From NCBI RefSeq assembly GCF_001953745.1, contig NZ_LWLN01000001.1:2542001-2606000 (forward strand): 64,000 nucleotides of DNA. Reading direction: 5' to 3'. The notes under the pieces are model-generated. The model was not told the origin of the DNA. It saw nothing but the letters and a program-made list of their open reading frames with translations, and did not search any database. Below are positions 8,815 to 17,230 of this stretch, piece by piece. The DNA comes from Natrinema saccharevitans. Its GTDB lineage: Archaea; Halobacteriota; Halobacteria; Halobacteriales; Natrialbaceae. The stretch's first letter is position 1; every line of letters begins with the position of its first letter. A program made the position numbers and the translations under genes.

Positions 8815-9124
8815 GGGACCGCTCGCGCTCGACCCGCTCGTCGTCGGCGTCGTCCTCGCGATGGCGATCGTGACCGCCCTCACGAAGGTCGGCGGCTTCT
8901 GGCTCCTCTCGCGGATCGAGGTGAGCGAGCGCCTCGAGGCCGGGCTCTCGGTCCTGCCGGGCGCGATCGTGATCGCGATCCTCGGGCCGGAGCTGGCGGC
9001 GGGCGGGCCCGCCGAGTGGGGCGCGGCCGGCGTCGTACTGGCGATCATGTGGCGCACCGAGAACATCCTGCTATCGCTGTGTGGCGGAATCGGGGCCGTC
9101 GTCGCGTTTCGGGCGCTCCTGTGA
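8804..9124 (+). CDS. azlD: AzlD family branched-chain amino acid exporter, small subunit
   Basis: The 106-residue membrane protein has four predicted helices and the AzlD hallmarks TKVGGFWLLSRIEVSERLEAGL and LPGAIVIAI, close in length to bacterial AzlD. The ATG lies 11 bases inside the azlC frame, so the two subunits are translationally coupled, as expected for partners made in equal amounts. Confidence 0.85.
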   Translation: MIGEGPLALDPLVVGVVLAMAIVTALTKVGGFWLLSRIEVSERLEAGLSVLPGAIVIAILGPELAAGGPAEWGAAGVVLAIMWRTENILLSLCGGIGAVVAFRALL

Positions 9125-9174
9125 TCCGGTGCCGCCGAACGCGACTTTATCCGTCGGGGCATCGAATCGGGCGT

Positions 9175-9435
9175 ATGGCAACCCGTATCGAGCGTTCCTT
9201 TCGCGGCATCTCCGAGCGGCTCGTCGTCCGTTACCTGACGAATCTGGGCGGCGAGCAGGTCGATGATCATACGATCGACGGCGAAGACTGGACCGCGACG
9301 TTCTCCTCGGAGACGGTCGGAATCGGCCCGTCGCTGCAGCTGACCGAGGTGACGATCGTCTTCGAGGGCGACGAGGAGACCCTCGAGCCGCTCGTCGAGA
9401 ACTTCGCACAGAAGGCGATGCGCGCGGGCGGATAG
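9175..9435 (+). CDS. Conserved haloarchaeal small protein
   Basis: The 86-residue soluble protein begins MATRIERSFRGISERLVVRY and ends AQKAMRAGG. An alternating pattern of strands in the middle (DWTATFSSETVGIGPSLQLT) suggests a small alpha/beta fold. I do not recognise the family. It is followed with no gap by the next gene (TAG then ATG), so the pair is an operon and the products may work together. Confidence 0.7.
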   Translation: MATRIERSFRGISERLVVRYLTNLGGEQVDDHTIDGEDWTATFSSETVGIGPSLQLTEVTIVFEGDEETLEPLVENFAQKAMRAGG

Positions 9436-9807
9436 ATGTCGGGCGAGCCGATCGAGGGGCAGGTCCTCCTGCTGACGGCCGCCAAGGCGAGCGTCCCGGC
9501 CACTCGCCTGCCGGACCTCGTCGAGCGGGCGCAGGCGAAGTTGGGCCCCGAACGCGAGCGGTACCGGCGGGAGTTCGAGCGGTGTTACGCCGACGACGAC
9601 CTCGAGGCATTCCTGGTCGGCTGGGGCCACTGGGAGGCGATCGGCGAGGAGATCGGGCTGACCGACCGCGAACTGTCGGCCGTTCGTCGCGCACACGAGG
9701 AGCAACTCCTGCGGATCGGCCGACGGACCGACCGCGAGGCGGAGTTCGAGACGGCACTGGAGATCCGCGAACCAGTCGTCATCGCCACGCCGGAAAACGG
9801 GGAGTAG
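9436..9807 (+). CDS. Conserved haloarchaeal helical protein
   Basis: The 123-residue charged protein starts on the base after the stop of the preceding gene. It is mostly helical, with RLPDLVERAQAKLGPERERY and a second long helix around RELSAVRRAHEEQLLRIGRR. No signal peptide or membrane segment is present. Function is unknown; the tight spacing implies it is made together with the 86-residue protein before it. Confidence 0.7.
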   Translation: MSGEPIEGQVLLLTAAKASVPATRLPDLVERAQAKLGPERERYRREFERCYADDDLEAFLVGWGHWEAIGEEIGLTDRELSAVRRAHEEQLLRIGRRTDREAEFETALEIREPVVIATPENGE

Positions 9808-9860
9808 CGCCCGCCGACGGACGCTCGAGGGCGTCGTGGTCGCGTCACTGTCGATGGCAA

Positions 9861-9868
9861 CTATAAAG
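9861..9868 (+). promoter_or_regulatory. TATA box of the PPOX gene
   Basis: CTATAAAG lies about 35-40 bases before the ATG at 9902, which would give a leader of only about ten bases. It is the clearest TATA element in this stretch and separates this gene from the operon before it. Confidence 0.5.
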
Positions 9869-9901
9869 ATCGTGTTTCACCTTTGCAGAACCACCCAGAC
9901 G

Positions 9902-10354
9902 ATGGCTATCGACCAGGAAACCGAGATGACCGACGCGGAGATCGACGACTTCCTCAGTCGTCACGAGACGGGGGTGTTGTCGCTCGCGCGGACGGACGAT
10001 CCGTACGCAATTCCGATCTCGTACGGTTACGACGACGATGCCCGGGAGTTCTACATGCGGATGGTATCGACGCCCGACAGCGAGAAGCGCCAGTTCCTCG
10101 AGTCCACGCCTGCGGCGCGACTCGTCGTCTACGACGAAGCCGATTCGACCTACCGGAGCGTTATCGCGACCGGCGAACTGCAGAGCATCGAGCCCGCGGA
10201 GCTGACCCCCGATCAGATCGCCCAGTACGGGGACACGAAGCGACCGCTGTTCGAGATCTGGGCCGAGGGGAAGGACGCGCTGAACATCGAACTCTATCGA
10301 TTCGAGCCCGCGACGCTGAACGGACGGCGGACCGAAGTCGATCGCGAGGAGTGA
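9902..10354 (+). CDS. Pyridoxamine 5'-phosphate oxidase family flavin-binding protein
   Basis: The 150-residue protein has the split-barrel flavin-binding fold: DDFLSRHETGVLSLARTDDPYAIPISY near the start, then REFYMRMV and a central ARLVVYDEAD strand. Members bind FMN or F420 and reduce or oxidise small molecules; the real substrate is not visible. Haloarchaeal genomes carry many such proteins. The start at 9902 follows a TATA box; a further in-frame ATG upstream would place that box inside the gene. Confidence 0.8.
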   Translation: MAIDQETEMTDAEIDDFLSRHETGVLSLARTDDPYAIPISYGYDDDAREFYMRMVSTPDSEKRQFLESTPAARLVVYDEADSTYRSVIATGELQSIEPAELTPDQIAQYGDTKRPLFEIWAEGKDALNIELYRFEPATLNGRRTEVDREE

Positions 10355-10399
10355 GATCGGACGATCGAGGGGGGTGAAAACACGACGGGGGAATCGAGT

Positions 10400-10549
10400 C
10401 TAATCCGGCTGCTGTTCTGGAACGAAATCCGCCGACGAGACCGACGCGCCACAGACCGGACAGCCGTGTGTGAGCGTGGCCTCGCGCATCGATTCGTTGA
10501 CCTCGATCTCCTGCCCGCACTCGGGGCACGTAAACTCGTATCTACTCAT
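10400..10549 (-). CDS. Small zinc-ribbon protein
   Basis: Only 49 residues: MSRYEFTCPECGQEIEVN followed by CPVCG in the second half. Two CxxC pairs would hold one zinc ion. Haloarchaea have many such ribbons of unknown function. A strong TATA element (TATATATA at 10605-10612) precedes the start. The gene is convergent with the PPOX gene. Confidence 0.75.
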   Translation of the reverse strand: MSRYEFTCPECGQEIEVNESMREATLTHGCPVCGASVSSADFVPEQQPD

Positions 10550-10604
10550 GTCGGGGGGAACTCGCGTGAACCGTCAGTTGTCTACCGTATAGCTGTGCGG
10601 CCGG

Positions 10605-10612
10605 TATATATA
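10605..10612 (-). promoter_or_regulatory. TATA box of the zinc-ribbon gene
   Basis: TATATATA lies about 55-63 bases before the ATG read from 10549, so the transcript would carry a leader of roughly 30 bases. The AT-rich block stands out against the GC-rich surroundings. Confidence 0.5.
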
Positions 10613-10724
10613 GGATTGCGGTTCGGTGCCGCCGGCCTGTAGGTCCCGTTACGTTCATAGGGCTCGAGTCAGTGGCCGCCGTACTCGCCCCGTTTTCTCC
10701 GACCGGCGGCCGCCGCGTCGTCGA

Positions 10725-11384
10725 TCACTCGTGGTCGAGGATCGCACCGAGGAGTTTTGTCTGGGCCGCCGAGAGGTGTTCGGTAAAGGTCGTACTGGTA
10801 ATATCGAGTTCCGCGGCGACCTCGCCGGCGTTGGCTCGCTTTGGGTGTTCGAAGTAGCCCATCCGGTGGGCCGTCTCCAACACCTCGGTCTGACGATCGG
10901 TCAGCGTGCTTCGGTCGACGAAGACGAGGTGTCGCTCGTCGTGGTCCTGCTGGGACTGGAGCAGTCGCTGGACGTCGAGCCCCGAATACCGCTCGCGCAG
11001 GTCGCCGATAACCGTCTGCAAGACGTGCATATCCGGAGTGTGGAACGTGAGATACAACGCGCTGCCGTGTGCCCGGACATCGACGACCGGACAGCCGTGA
11101 GCCTCGATACGCTCACAGGGACAGCCGTGGTCCAGTTCGCGCTCGAACCGGTAGACCTCGCTCGAGCCGTAGGAGAAGATCGACTCGATCTCGGCGTCGA
11201 CGTCGAACGCCGCGGGGGAGGCGTCGGCCTCGAGCATGAACTCCTCGGTCACACGCTCGGGCGCGGACGGGCTGGTACTCTTCGAGACCGAGTGGACCCG
11301 CCCGCTGGCCGCCGCGGCGGCCTGCGCGACGATGCAGTCCGGCGGATCGTCGATCGTTATCTCCGCGCGAATCCCCGAAGCCAT
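10725..11384 (-). CDS. HTH_10 (bacterio-opsin activator type) transcription regulator
   Basis: The 219-residue regulator lacks a receiver or PAS domain. The N-terminal 150 residues form the ligand-binding part seen in short Bat-like proteins, with a possible metal site in HGCPCERIEAHGCPVVDV. The C-terminal HTH_10 domain (about 160-215) contains LTDRQTEVLETAHRMGYFEHP and VAAELDITSTTFTEHLSAAQ. It would bind promoters in response to an unknown signal. The short stretch after its stop (10669-10689) resembles the end of palindromic repeat A (GTCAGTGGCCGCCGTACTCG) but lacks the rest of the unit. Confidence 0.88.
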   Translation of the reverse strand: MASGIRAEITIDDPPDCIVAQAAAAASGRVHSVSKSTSPSAPERVTEEFMLEADASPAAFDVDAEIESIFSYGSSEVYRFERELDHGCPCERIEAHGCPVVDVRAHGSALYLTFHTPDMHVLQTVIGDLRERYSGLDVQRLLQSQQDHDERHLVFVDRSTLTDRQTEVLETAHRMGYFEHPKRANAGEVAAELDITSTTFTEHLSAAQTKLLGAILDHE

Positions 11385-11581
11385 CGACCGGTACTCGGGG
11401 GGCCGACCCCCTAAACCCTGTGTCCGCGACCGTGTCTCGAGTGCGACGACAGTCGCGACTCCGTGACCGGCCGAACTCCCGGGAGGCGATCCCGCCGCCC
11501 GTATCCGACCCGATATAAAGGGCCCTGTATTTATTGGGACTCGTTTGGAGGGGGCTCGGTGAATACCACGAGGTGTAACAG

Positions 11582-11980
11582 ATGTCCGCTACGAACGCCG
11601 ACGCCGGGAAGCGAGGCTGGCACTGCGACGATCACGTCGATACGCAGGCCGTGTTGGCCGCCCTTGACGACGATGCCTGTCGGGCCATTCTCGAGGAGAC
11701 GACCGAGGAGGCACTGACCGCGACGGAACTCTCCGACCGTTGTGATATCCCGATGTCGACCGCCTACCGAAAGGTCGAACTGCTGACCGACGCCGACCTG
11801 GTCGAAGAGCAGGTCCGGATCAACACCACCGGCAAGCACGCGACCGAGTACGCCAAGAACTTCGACGACGTCCGCGTCGCCGTCGGCGACGACGGGTTCG
11901 AGATCGAACTGACCAAGCCCGAGGCCGACCCGAACGGTCAGTCGAGTTACGGGTCGACGCCGGCGGTCGCCGACGACTGA
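11582..11980 (+). CDS. ArsR-like winged-helix regulator
   Basis: The 132-residue protein has a winged helix at about 20-90: VLAALDDDACRAILEETTEEAL, then LSDRCDIPMSTAYRKVELLTDADLV. A short acidic tail follows. It probably controls transcription as a dimer. A GATATAAAGG element upstream at 11511 fits a promoter. It is convergent with the aldehyde oxidoreductase gene, so regulation of that gene is possible but not shown. Confidence 0.8.
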   Translation: MSATNADAGKRGWHCDDHVDTQAVLAALDDDACRAILEETTEEALTATELSDRCDIPMSTAYRKVELLTDADLVEEQVRINTTGKHATEYAKNFDDVRVAVGDDGFEIELTKPEADPNGQSSYGSTPAVADD

Positions 11981-11997
11981 GACGGTTCCCTGTCACT

Positions 11998-12060
11998 GGG
12001 TCCCGGAGACCGCAAACGTTCGCGGTCGCGCCGGTACTGACTGACAGCGGTCCGTATGAC
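11998..12060 (-). repeat. Palindromic repeat, family B, copy 3
   Basis: Minus strand reads TCATACGGACCGCTGTCAG, then TCAGTACCGGCGCGACCGCGA and GGTCTCCGGGAC. It lies in the gap between two convergent genes, 12 bases after the stop of the oxidoreductase gene, so it could end transcription on either side. Confidence 0.7.
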
Positions 12061-12071
12061 GGGAAACCGTC

Positions 12072-13997
12072 TCAGTCGTCGCTCGGCGCCGCGGCACCAC
12101 CCTCGCTGCTGACGCCGGTGCCGGGACCGATGTCGATGCCGAGTTCGTCGAGTTTCTCGTCGGGGACGACCCCGTCGACCCAGCCGCGGTGGTCGTAGTA
12201 TTCCGCTTTCATCTCCTCGAGTTCGCAGTACTCGCCCTCGCTCGCGCCCTGGCCACGGATGCCGTCCTCGAGGAAGCGTGCGGGCAGGGAGTCGTCGCTC
12301 CCGTCGAACCCGACGAGGTTGTTGTAGTAGCGCTCGAGGTTGTAGATGCGCTCGCCGGCCTCGAGCAGTTCTTCCTCGCTGACGTCGCGGCCGGTCATGC
12401 CGTTGTACTGTAGGACGTACTCCTCGATGCCCTCCGCGAAGGCGTTGAACTTGCAGATGTCGAAGGAGTCGCTGATGGCGTGGAGGTCCTGGAACTGGGC
12501 GGTGAGTTCGCCCTTGCCCTCGTACTCGTAGGGGTCGACCTTCTCGGGGACGCCGAGGATTTCGGCGGCGGGCGTGTACCCGCGCAGGTGGCAGGCCCCG
12601 CGGTTCGAGGTGGCGTAGCCGATGCCCATCCCCTTCATGCAGCGCGGGTCGTAGGCCGCGATGGTCTGGCCCTTGACCGCCAGCGAGTTGTCGTGGGCAT
12701 CTTTCGCCTCGGCGACGCGGCGTGGCCCCTCCGCGAGCAGGTCCGCGAACTCGTCCTCGCGGTGGGCGATGCGCTCGATCATGTCGATCATCGTCTCGGT
12801 GTCGCCCCACTCTAACTCGCCGACGCCCTCGAGTTTGCCCTCCTCGGTCATCTCCATGGCCATCGCCATCATGTTACCCGCGTCGATGGTGTCGACGCCC
12901 ATGTCGTTACAGCGCTCGAGCATGAGCGCGATCTTGTCGCGGTCGGTGTGACCGGAGTTCGGGCCGAGCGCGTAGGCCGACTCGTACTCGTAGGACTCGG
13001 TGCGGACGTTCATCTCCTCGCCCTTGTGCATCGCCGTCACCTCGACTTCCTTCTTGCAGGCGACGGGACAGGAGTGACAGGTCGGCTCGTCGACGAGGAT
13101 GTTCTCGCGGACGTTCTCGCCGGAGACGCGCTCGGCGTCGATGTCGACGCCCTCGGCCTCGCGCATGCTCTTGGTCGAGGTGTACTTGCCGTTCTTGGTC
13201 GGGAGGCCGTCCATCTCCTCGCCGATGTTCATCAGGACGTTGGTGCCGTACATCGAGAGACCGCCCTCGTTGGGCGCGGTGACATCCGACTCCTGGATGG
13301 CCTGCATGGCCTGCTGGTGGCCCTCCTTGAACGTCTCCGGGTCGGCCGGCTTCGGCATCTTCGTCGAGGACTTGACGACGACGGCCTTGAGGTTCTTCGA
13401 CCCCATGACACAGCCGGTGCCGCCGCGGCCGGAGGCCCGGTCGTCCTCGTTCATAATGGAGGCGTACTTGACGCCGTTCTCGCCGCCGGGGCCGATCCCC
13501 ATGATCGAGAGGTTCTTGCCGTAGGATCCCTCGACTTCCTCCTCGATCGTATCGCGCGTGCCGTGGAAGCCCTCTCCCCAGAGGTGAGAGGCGTCGCGCA
13601 GTTCGACTTCGCCGTCCTCGACGAAGGCGTAGACCGGTTCGTCGGCCTCGCCTTCGAAACACAGGCCGTCGAAGCCGGCCCACTTGAGTCGAGCGCCGGA
13701 CCAGCCGCCGTGGTGGCTGTCGGTGACCGTGCCGGTCAGCGGCGATTTGGTGCAGATGGCGATCCGGCCGCTCATCGTTACCTGCGTGCCCGACAGCGGG
13801 CCGTTCATAAAGGCCAGCAGGTTGTCGGGTCCAAGCGGATCGACGTCCGGTCCCTGATCGAAGACGTACTTTACCCCGAGTCCCCGCGCACCGATGTACT
13901 GCTTTGCATCCTCGTCGTCGATCGACTCGTATGCGACCTCCCCGTCCGAGAGATCGATGCGGGCGACCCTGTCTTGAAATCCGCCGAGTTCAGTCAT
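12072..13997 (-). CDS. aor: Tungsten-containing aldehyde:ferredoxin oxidoreductase
   Basis: The 641-residue cytoplasmic enzyme oxidises aldehydes to acids and passes electrons to ferredoxin. It uses a tungsten-bis-pterin and one [4Fe-4S] cluster. Visible features are RGGTGCVMGSKNLKAVVVK (pterin-binding region, about 191-209) and the cluster ligands Cys307, Cys310 and Cys314 in CHSCPVAC. The fourth ligand is probably the Cys in DSFDICKFN. Length is typical for the family. It stands alone with its own upstream region. Which aldehyde it uses cannot be read from the sequence. Confidence 0.93.
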   Translation of the reverse strand: MTELGGFQDRVARIDLSDGEVAYESIDDEDAKQYIGARGLGVKYVFDQGPDVDPLGPDNLLAFMNGPLSGTQVTMSGRIAICTKSPLTGTVTDSHHGGWSGARLKWAGFDGLCFEGEADEPVYAFVEDGEVELRDASHLWGEGFHGTRDTIEEEVEGSYGKNLSIMGIGPGGENGVKYASIMNEDDRASGRGGTGCVMGSKNLKAVVVKSSTKMPKPADPETFKEGHQQAMQAIQESDVTAPNEGGLSMYGTNVLMNIGEEMDGLPTKNGKYTSTKSMREAEGVDIDAERVSGENVRENILVDEPTCHSCPVACKKEVEVTAMHKGEEMNVRTESYEYESAYALGPNSGHTDRDKIALMLERCNDMGVDTIDAGNMMAMAMEMTEEGKLEGVGELEWGDTETMIDMIERIAHREDEFADLLAEGPRRVAEAKDAHDNSLAVKGQTIAAYDPRCMKGMGIGYATSNRGACHLRGYTPAAEILGVPEKVDPYEYEGKGELTAQFQDLHAISDSFDICKFNAFAEGIEEYVLQYNGMTGRDVSEEELLEAGERIYNLERYYNNLVGFDGSDDSLPARFLEDGIRGQGASEGEYCELEEMKAEYYDHRGWVDGVVPDEKLDELGIDIGPGTGVSSEGGAAAPSDD

Positions 13998-14201
13998 GGT
14001 AACCGTTCCGTGTTATCTACGACGCCCAAGGTGTTAGGAGTTCTCAACCATACGTAACCGTAACGAGTTACGTCTCGAGGCAGACGGTCCGAGTGAAAAT
14101 AGGCAGACATTGTCCCGTCCCGAACCGGTAACCGGGTTGGCAAATCCTGCGAACCCGTAACCACCGATAGTGTCACCGGTGTAACCGGCGTGGTGACCGG
14201 T

Positions 14202-14267
14202 TCATACGGTCTACTGTAAGTCATTACCGGTGCAACTGCGAACTCTGCAGTTGCTCCGGTAAATCGG
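14202..14267 (+). repeat. Palindromic repeat, family B, copy 4
   Basis: The cleanest copy: TCATACGGTCTACTGTAAG, then TACCGGTGCAACTGC, a seven-base loop (GAACTCT) and GCAGTTGCTCCGGTA, a nearly perfect hairpin. It sits between the start of the oxidoreductase gene and the small membrane protein gene, just after the stop of the latter. Confidence 0.8.
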
Positions 14268-14281
14268 TACAGCAAACCCTA

Positions 14282-14467
14282 TCACAACAGCAACGCGACC
14301 ACCGCGAGGATGATAAAGATCAACACGAAGATCCGCGCGATCTCCATCGAGATTCCGGCGACGCCGCGGGCGCCGACGGCGGCGGCGACGATCGCGAGGA
14401 CGAAGAAGACGATCGCCCAGTACAGGAAGCCACCACCGGTCTGCAGCGGCATCGTGAACGCGAACAT
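14282..14467 (-). CDS. DUF1328 (YtjA-like) small membrane protein
   Basis: The 61-residue protein has two hydrophobic helices (about 14-32 and 43-61) and the DUF1328 pattern FLYWAIVFFVLAIVAAAVGA, then GVAGISMEIARIFVLIFI. It is probably a membrane hairpin of unknown function, often linked to stress. The ATG at 14467 is preferred over a GTG 15 bases earlier because TTTATGT at 14491-14497 lies at the leaderless distance. Confidence 0.85.
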   Translation of the reverse strand: MFAFTMPLQTGGGFLYWAIVFFVLAIVAAAVGARGVAGISMEIARIFVLIFIILAVVALLL

Positions 14468-14571
14468 GATCGTCGATCCCACGACCGCTCACATAAACCT
14501 CTGCGACCGTTCTGGGTACTAAGCCGTGGCTACAGGTCACGATCGAAAGCGGTCCAGACGGGCGGCTGTAG

Positions 14572-14655
14572 TATAGTAGCCGCTGCAACGATTTACACAC
14601 CGATCGCAACGCTGTCCTGCGATCGAGTATGCATTGACTTTCAAGAGCTACTATA
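14572..14655 (-). repeat. 84-base palindromic repeat, family A, copy 2
   Basis: Minus strand begins TATAGTAGCTCTTGA, contains CTCGATCGCA ... TGCGATCGGTGTG and ends GCGGCTACTATA. Both outer ends are TATAGTAG-type and complementary. The start of the unit is the coding end (YSSS and stop) of the LOV regulator, as in copy 1. Confidence 0.85.
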
Positions 14656-16536
14656 CGCGTCCCCGAAGAACGCGCGACAGAGCTTCGCCTCCGCCGTCCG
14701 CAGGTGTTCGTGGAAGGTCGGCCGAGAGACGCCCATCGACTGGGCGAGTTCCTCGCCGGTCGTCGGCCGGGGCCACTCGAAGTAGCCGCCGAGATAGGCC
14801 CGCTGTAGCGCCCCGAACTGGCGGTCGGTCAGTTCCTCCTCGAGTCGGGCGGCGAACTCCTGGCGAGTCTCGCCGTCGCGCTCGCGTTGCCGGAACGAGC
14901 GGATGTCGGTGCCGGCGTAGCGGTCCTCGAGGGCCTCGACGATCGAGCGGACGTTCGCCGAGCGGGGGATCTCGAGGGTGACCCGGGCCCGGCCGTCCTC
15001 GGCCTCGATCGCCTGCGTGCGGGCACCCCGTTCGGAGAGCCAGCCGACGAGGCCAGAATCGCCGGTCAGTTCGACCAGACACCCGTCATCGCGCTCGACG
15101 ACGACCCGGCAGTCGACACCGTCGAGGTCCGCGGCCGACGCGGTGAGTTCCTCGCCGGTCGCGCCGGTGACGGTAAACAGCGAGGCCGTCTCGTCGCCGG
15201 TGCGGTGGACCGAGCGGCGGTACTCGAGGCGACAGTCGGCCGCCGACGAGAGGGCCGTCGGAGCGAACGACCGGTCGGCCAGCTCGAGTTCGACGGCGAC
15301 GACGGCGTCGGTCGCGAGGACGCGACTCGTCTCACGAGCGTTGATACCGCTGGCGATCGATCGGGCCAGCGCGGAGAGGATGACCGTCTCTCGCTCGTCG
15401 ACGTCCCGGTCCCGGTCGGCTCGGACCGCCAGCACGCCGTACTCGATACCGTTGTACGACAGCGGGAGGGCGACGCAGGTGCGGCCGTCGACCGTGCCGA
15501 CGGTGGGCTCGGTCGCCTCGAGGGTCTCGACGGCGGGATGGTCCGCTCCGGTTTCGATCCGCTGGCGATCGGGCCCGGTCCCCGCGCTCGAGCGGACGTC
15601 GATCGTGCCGGTCGCCGGGTTTCGTTCCCCGATCCAGGCCCCGTCGTAGCCCGCCTCGGTGGCGATCCGGTCACAGACCTCGCTCTCGAGTTCCGAGCGA
15701 TCCGTCGAGCCGGCGACGACCCCGGTCACGTCCTGGATTAGCCCCTCGACGCGGTCGAGGATATACTCGAGTTCCTCGGTCCGTTCCCCGAGCGCGAGTT
15801 CGGCCTCCTTGCGCGCGGTGATGTCGTTCTGGAAGCCGACGTAGTTGGTGACCTCGCCGTCCTCGTTGCGGACGGGCGCGATGGTCACCTCGTTCCAGAA
15901 CTCGGTGCCGTCTTTCCGGTAGTTCTTGAGTTCGACGGTCACCGGGTGGTCCTCCGCGACGGCCGCCGCCATCTCCGCGATGGCCGCCTCGCTCGAGTCC
16001 TCGCCCTGGAGGAACCGGCAGTTCCGACCGACCACTTCGTCGTACTCGTAGCCGGTCATCTCCTCGTAGGCCTCGTTGACGTACACCAGCGGGTTGTCCT
16101 CCATGTCGGGATCGGAGATGGTGACCCCGACCGGCGCCTCCTCGAGCGCGCGGTCCTTGACGAGTCGGTCCCGGGTACCGGCCAGTGCCCCCTCGTCGTC
16201 GGCGTCGGTCGCCCCGCGGTCGAACGTGACCGTCGCGCCGTCGACGCCGCGGTGGATCCGAGCGCCCTGCCGGTCGTCGTCGAAATCGACCCGCCGAACG
16301 GTTCCGACCGTCGTCTCGTCGATCGCCGTCGCGAGTCGGTCCCAGTAACCGGGGAGTGCGGTCGCGGCGTCGCGGTCGGCTTCACCGATCCCGAAGGCGT
16401 CACGCGCGGCCTCGTTCGCGTACGTGATCGTCCCGTCGGCGACCGCTACGAGCGGATCGACGACGTGTTCGAGGGCACGCGCTGCGGCCGCGGGGTCGCC
16501 GACGTTGCCACGCCGGTCCGCATCCACATCGTCCAT
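14641..16536 (-). CDS. PAS-LOV-GAF-HTH_10 regulator (Bat-like), possible blue-light sensor
   Basis: The 631-residue regulator has a first PAS domain at about 18-90. The second PAS (about 130-245) carries the LOV signature GRNCRFLQGEDSS with the photoactive-type Cys173 and the flavin-pocket motif NYRKDGTEFWNEVTIAPVR. A GAF domain follows (about 265-410), then the Bat middle region and a C-terminal HTH_10 domain (about 570-620, GEELAQSMGVSRPTFHEHL). In the family, Bat controls bacterio-opsin and related genes in response to light or oxygen. The start MDDVDAD is chosen because the longer frame has no family similarity. The C-terminal YSSS lies in repeat A. Confidence 0.9.
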   Translation of the reverse strand: MDDVDADRRGNVGDPAAAARALEHVVDPLVAVADGTITYANEAARDAFGIGEADRDAATALPGYWDRLATAIDETTVGTVRRVDFDDDRQGARIHRGVDGATVTFDRGATDADDEGALAGTRDRLVKDRALEEAPVGVTISDPDMEDNPLVYVNEAYEEMTGYEYDEVVGRNCRFLQGEDSSEAAIAEMAAAVAEDHPVTVELKNYRKDGTEFWNEVTIAPVRNEDGEVTNYVGFQNDITARKEAELALGERTEELEYILDRVEGLIQDVTGVVAGSTDRSELESEVCDRIATEAGYDGAWIGERNPATGTIDVRSSAGTGPDRQRIETGADHPAVETLEATEPTVGTVDGRTCVALPLSYNGIEYGVLAVRADRDRDVDERETVILSALARSIASGINARETSRVLATDAVVAVELELADRSFAPTALSSAADCRLEYRRSVHRTGDETASLFTVTGATGEELTASAADLDGVDCRVVVERDDGCLVELTGDSGLVGWLSERGARTQAIEAEDGRARVTLEIPRSANVRSIVEALEDRYAGTDIRSFRQRERDGETRQEFAARLEEELTDRQFGALQRAYLGGYFEWPRPTTGEELAQSMGVSRPTFHEHLRTAEAKLCRAFFGDAYSSS

Positions 16537-16641
16537 ACGCTCGTATACGGACGGATCCCTAAGAACGGTTGCGATCGGACGGAGCGTCGCCGCCTCGTCG
16601 CAGGCCGGACTATTAAATACCGCCACGTTGTGTGGTATCAT

Positions 16642-16833
16642 ATGTCGGTGTATCGATCGCCGTTCGAGCGGCTCCGGGAGAAGTTCGACGAGTCCGAACT
16701 TCGGTGTTCGGCGTGTGGCTACGTCGACACCGAGGGCGGCTGGCGCGTGACCACGTCCGGCGACCGGGTCCGATACCAGTTCGTCTGTCCCACCTGCGAC
16801 GCCATCGAAACCAGGGAACTCCGACTCGAGTGA
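16642..16833 (+). CDS. HVO_0649-type small zinc finger protein
   Basis: The 63-residue protein begins MSVYRSPFERLREKFDESEL and contains CSACG and CPTC pairs for one zinc ion. It matches the haloarchaeal HVO_0649 family as I recall it; function is unknown. CTATTAAATA at 16608-16617 sits at the leaderless distance from the ATG. It is divergent from the LOV regulator. Confidence 0.82.
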   Translation: MSVYRSPFERLREKFDESELRCSACGYVDTEGGWRVTTSGDRVRYQFVCPTCDAIETRELRLE

Positions 16834-17230
16834 TCTCCCGCCGGGGCTCGAGCGGCCGCGACCGTTCGCGAGCGACGGCACCGATCGTCGACCGCTCAGT
16901 TTCGGACGGAAACCGGTCTTTTTCGACGGGAGCCGTCAGTAACGAGGAACTGAGACCGACGAGACGGTGCGAAAACACCGTGTCCGTCGTCGCGGCGGCG
17001 ATCCGGCGGCCACCGCCGACCGCTTGCGGTCGGTCGCGGCCGACGCAGTCGAACGAGAGTCGTTCGACCGCTATCGATCAGTGCCGGGCTCGAAAGGGCT
17101 GTTTTCCCCGGTCTAAACGAAAAACAGCGCGAGTTCCCCGCCCCACCGTGGGCGGGGGTGAAGCGCGTGCGCTCGACTGCCGTCAGGAGACATACCCACA
17201 TTTTTGAGAGAGTGAATGCCAAATCGAAGT

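Noticed and set aside
10669-10689. A fourth copy of the 84-base repeat after the short HTH_10 gene
   Set aside because: Only about 20 bases resemble one end of the unit, and the central palindrome is missing.
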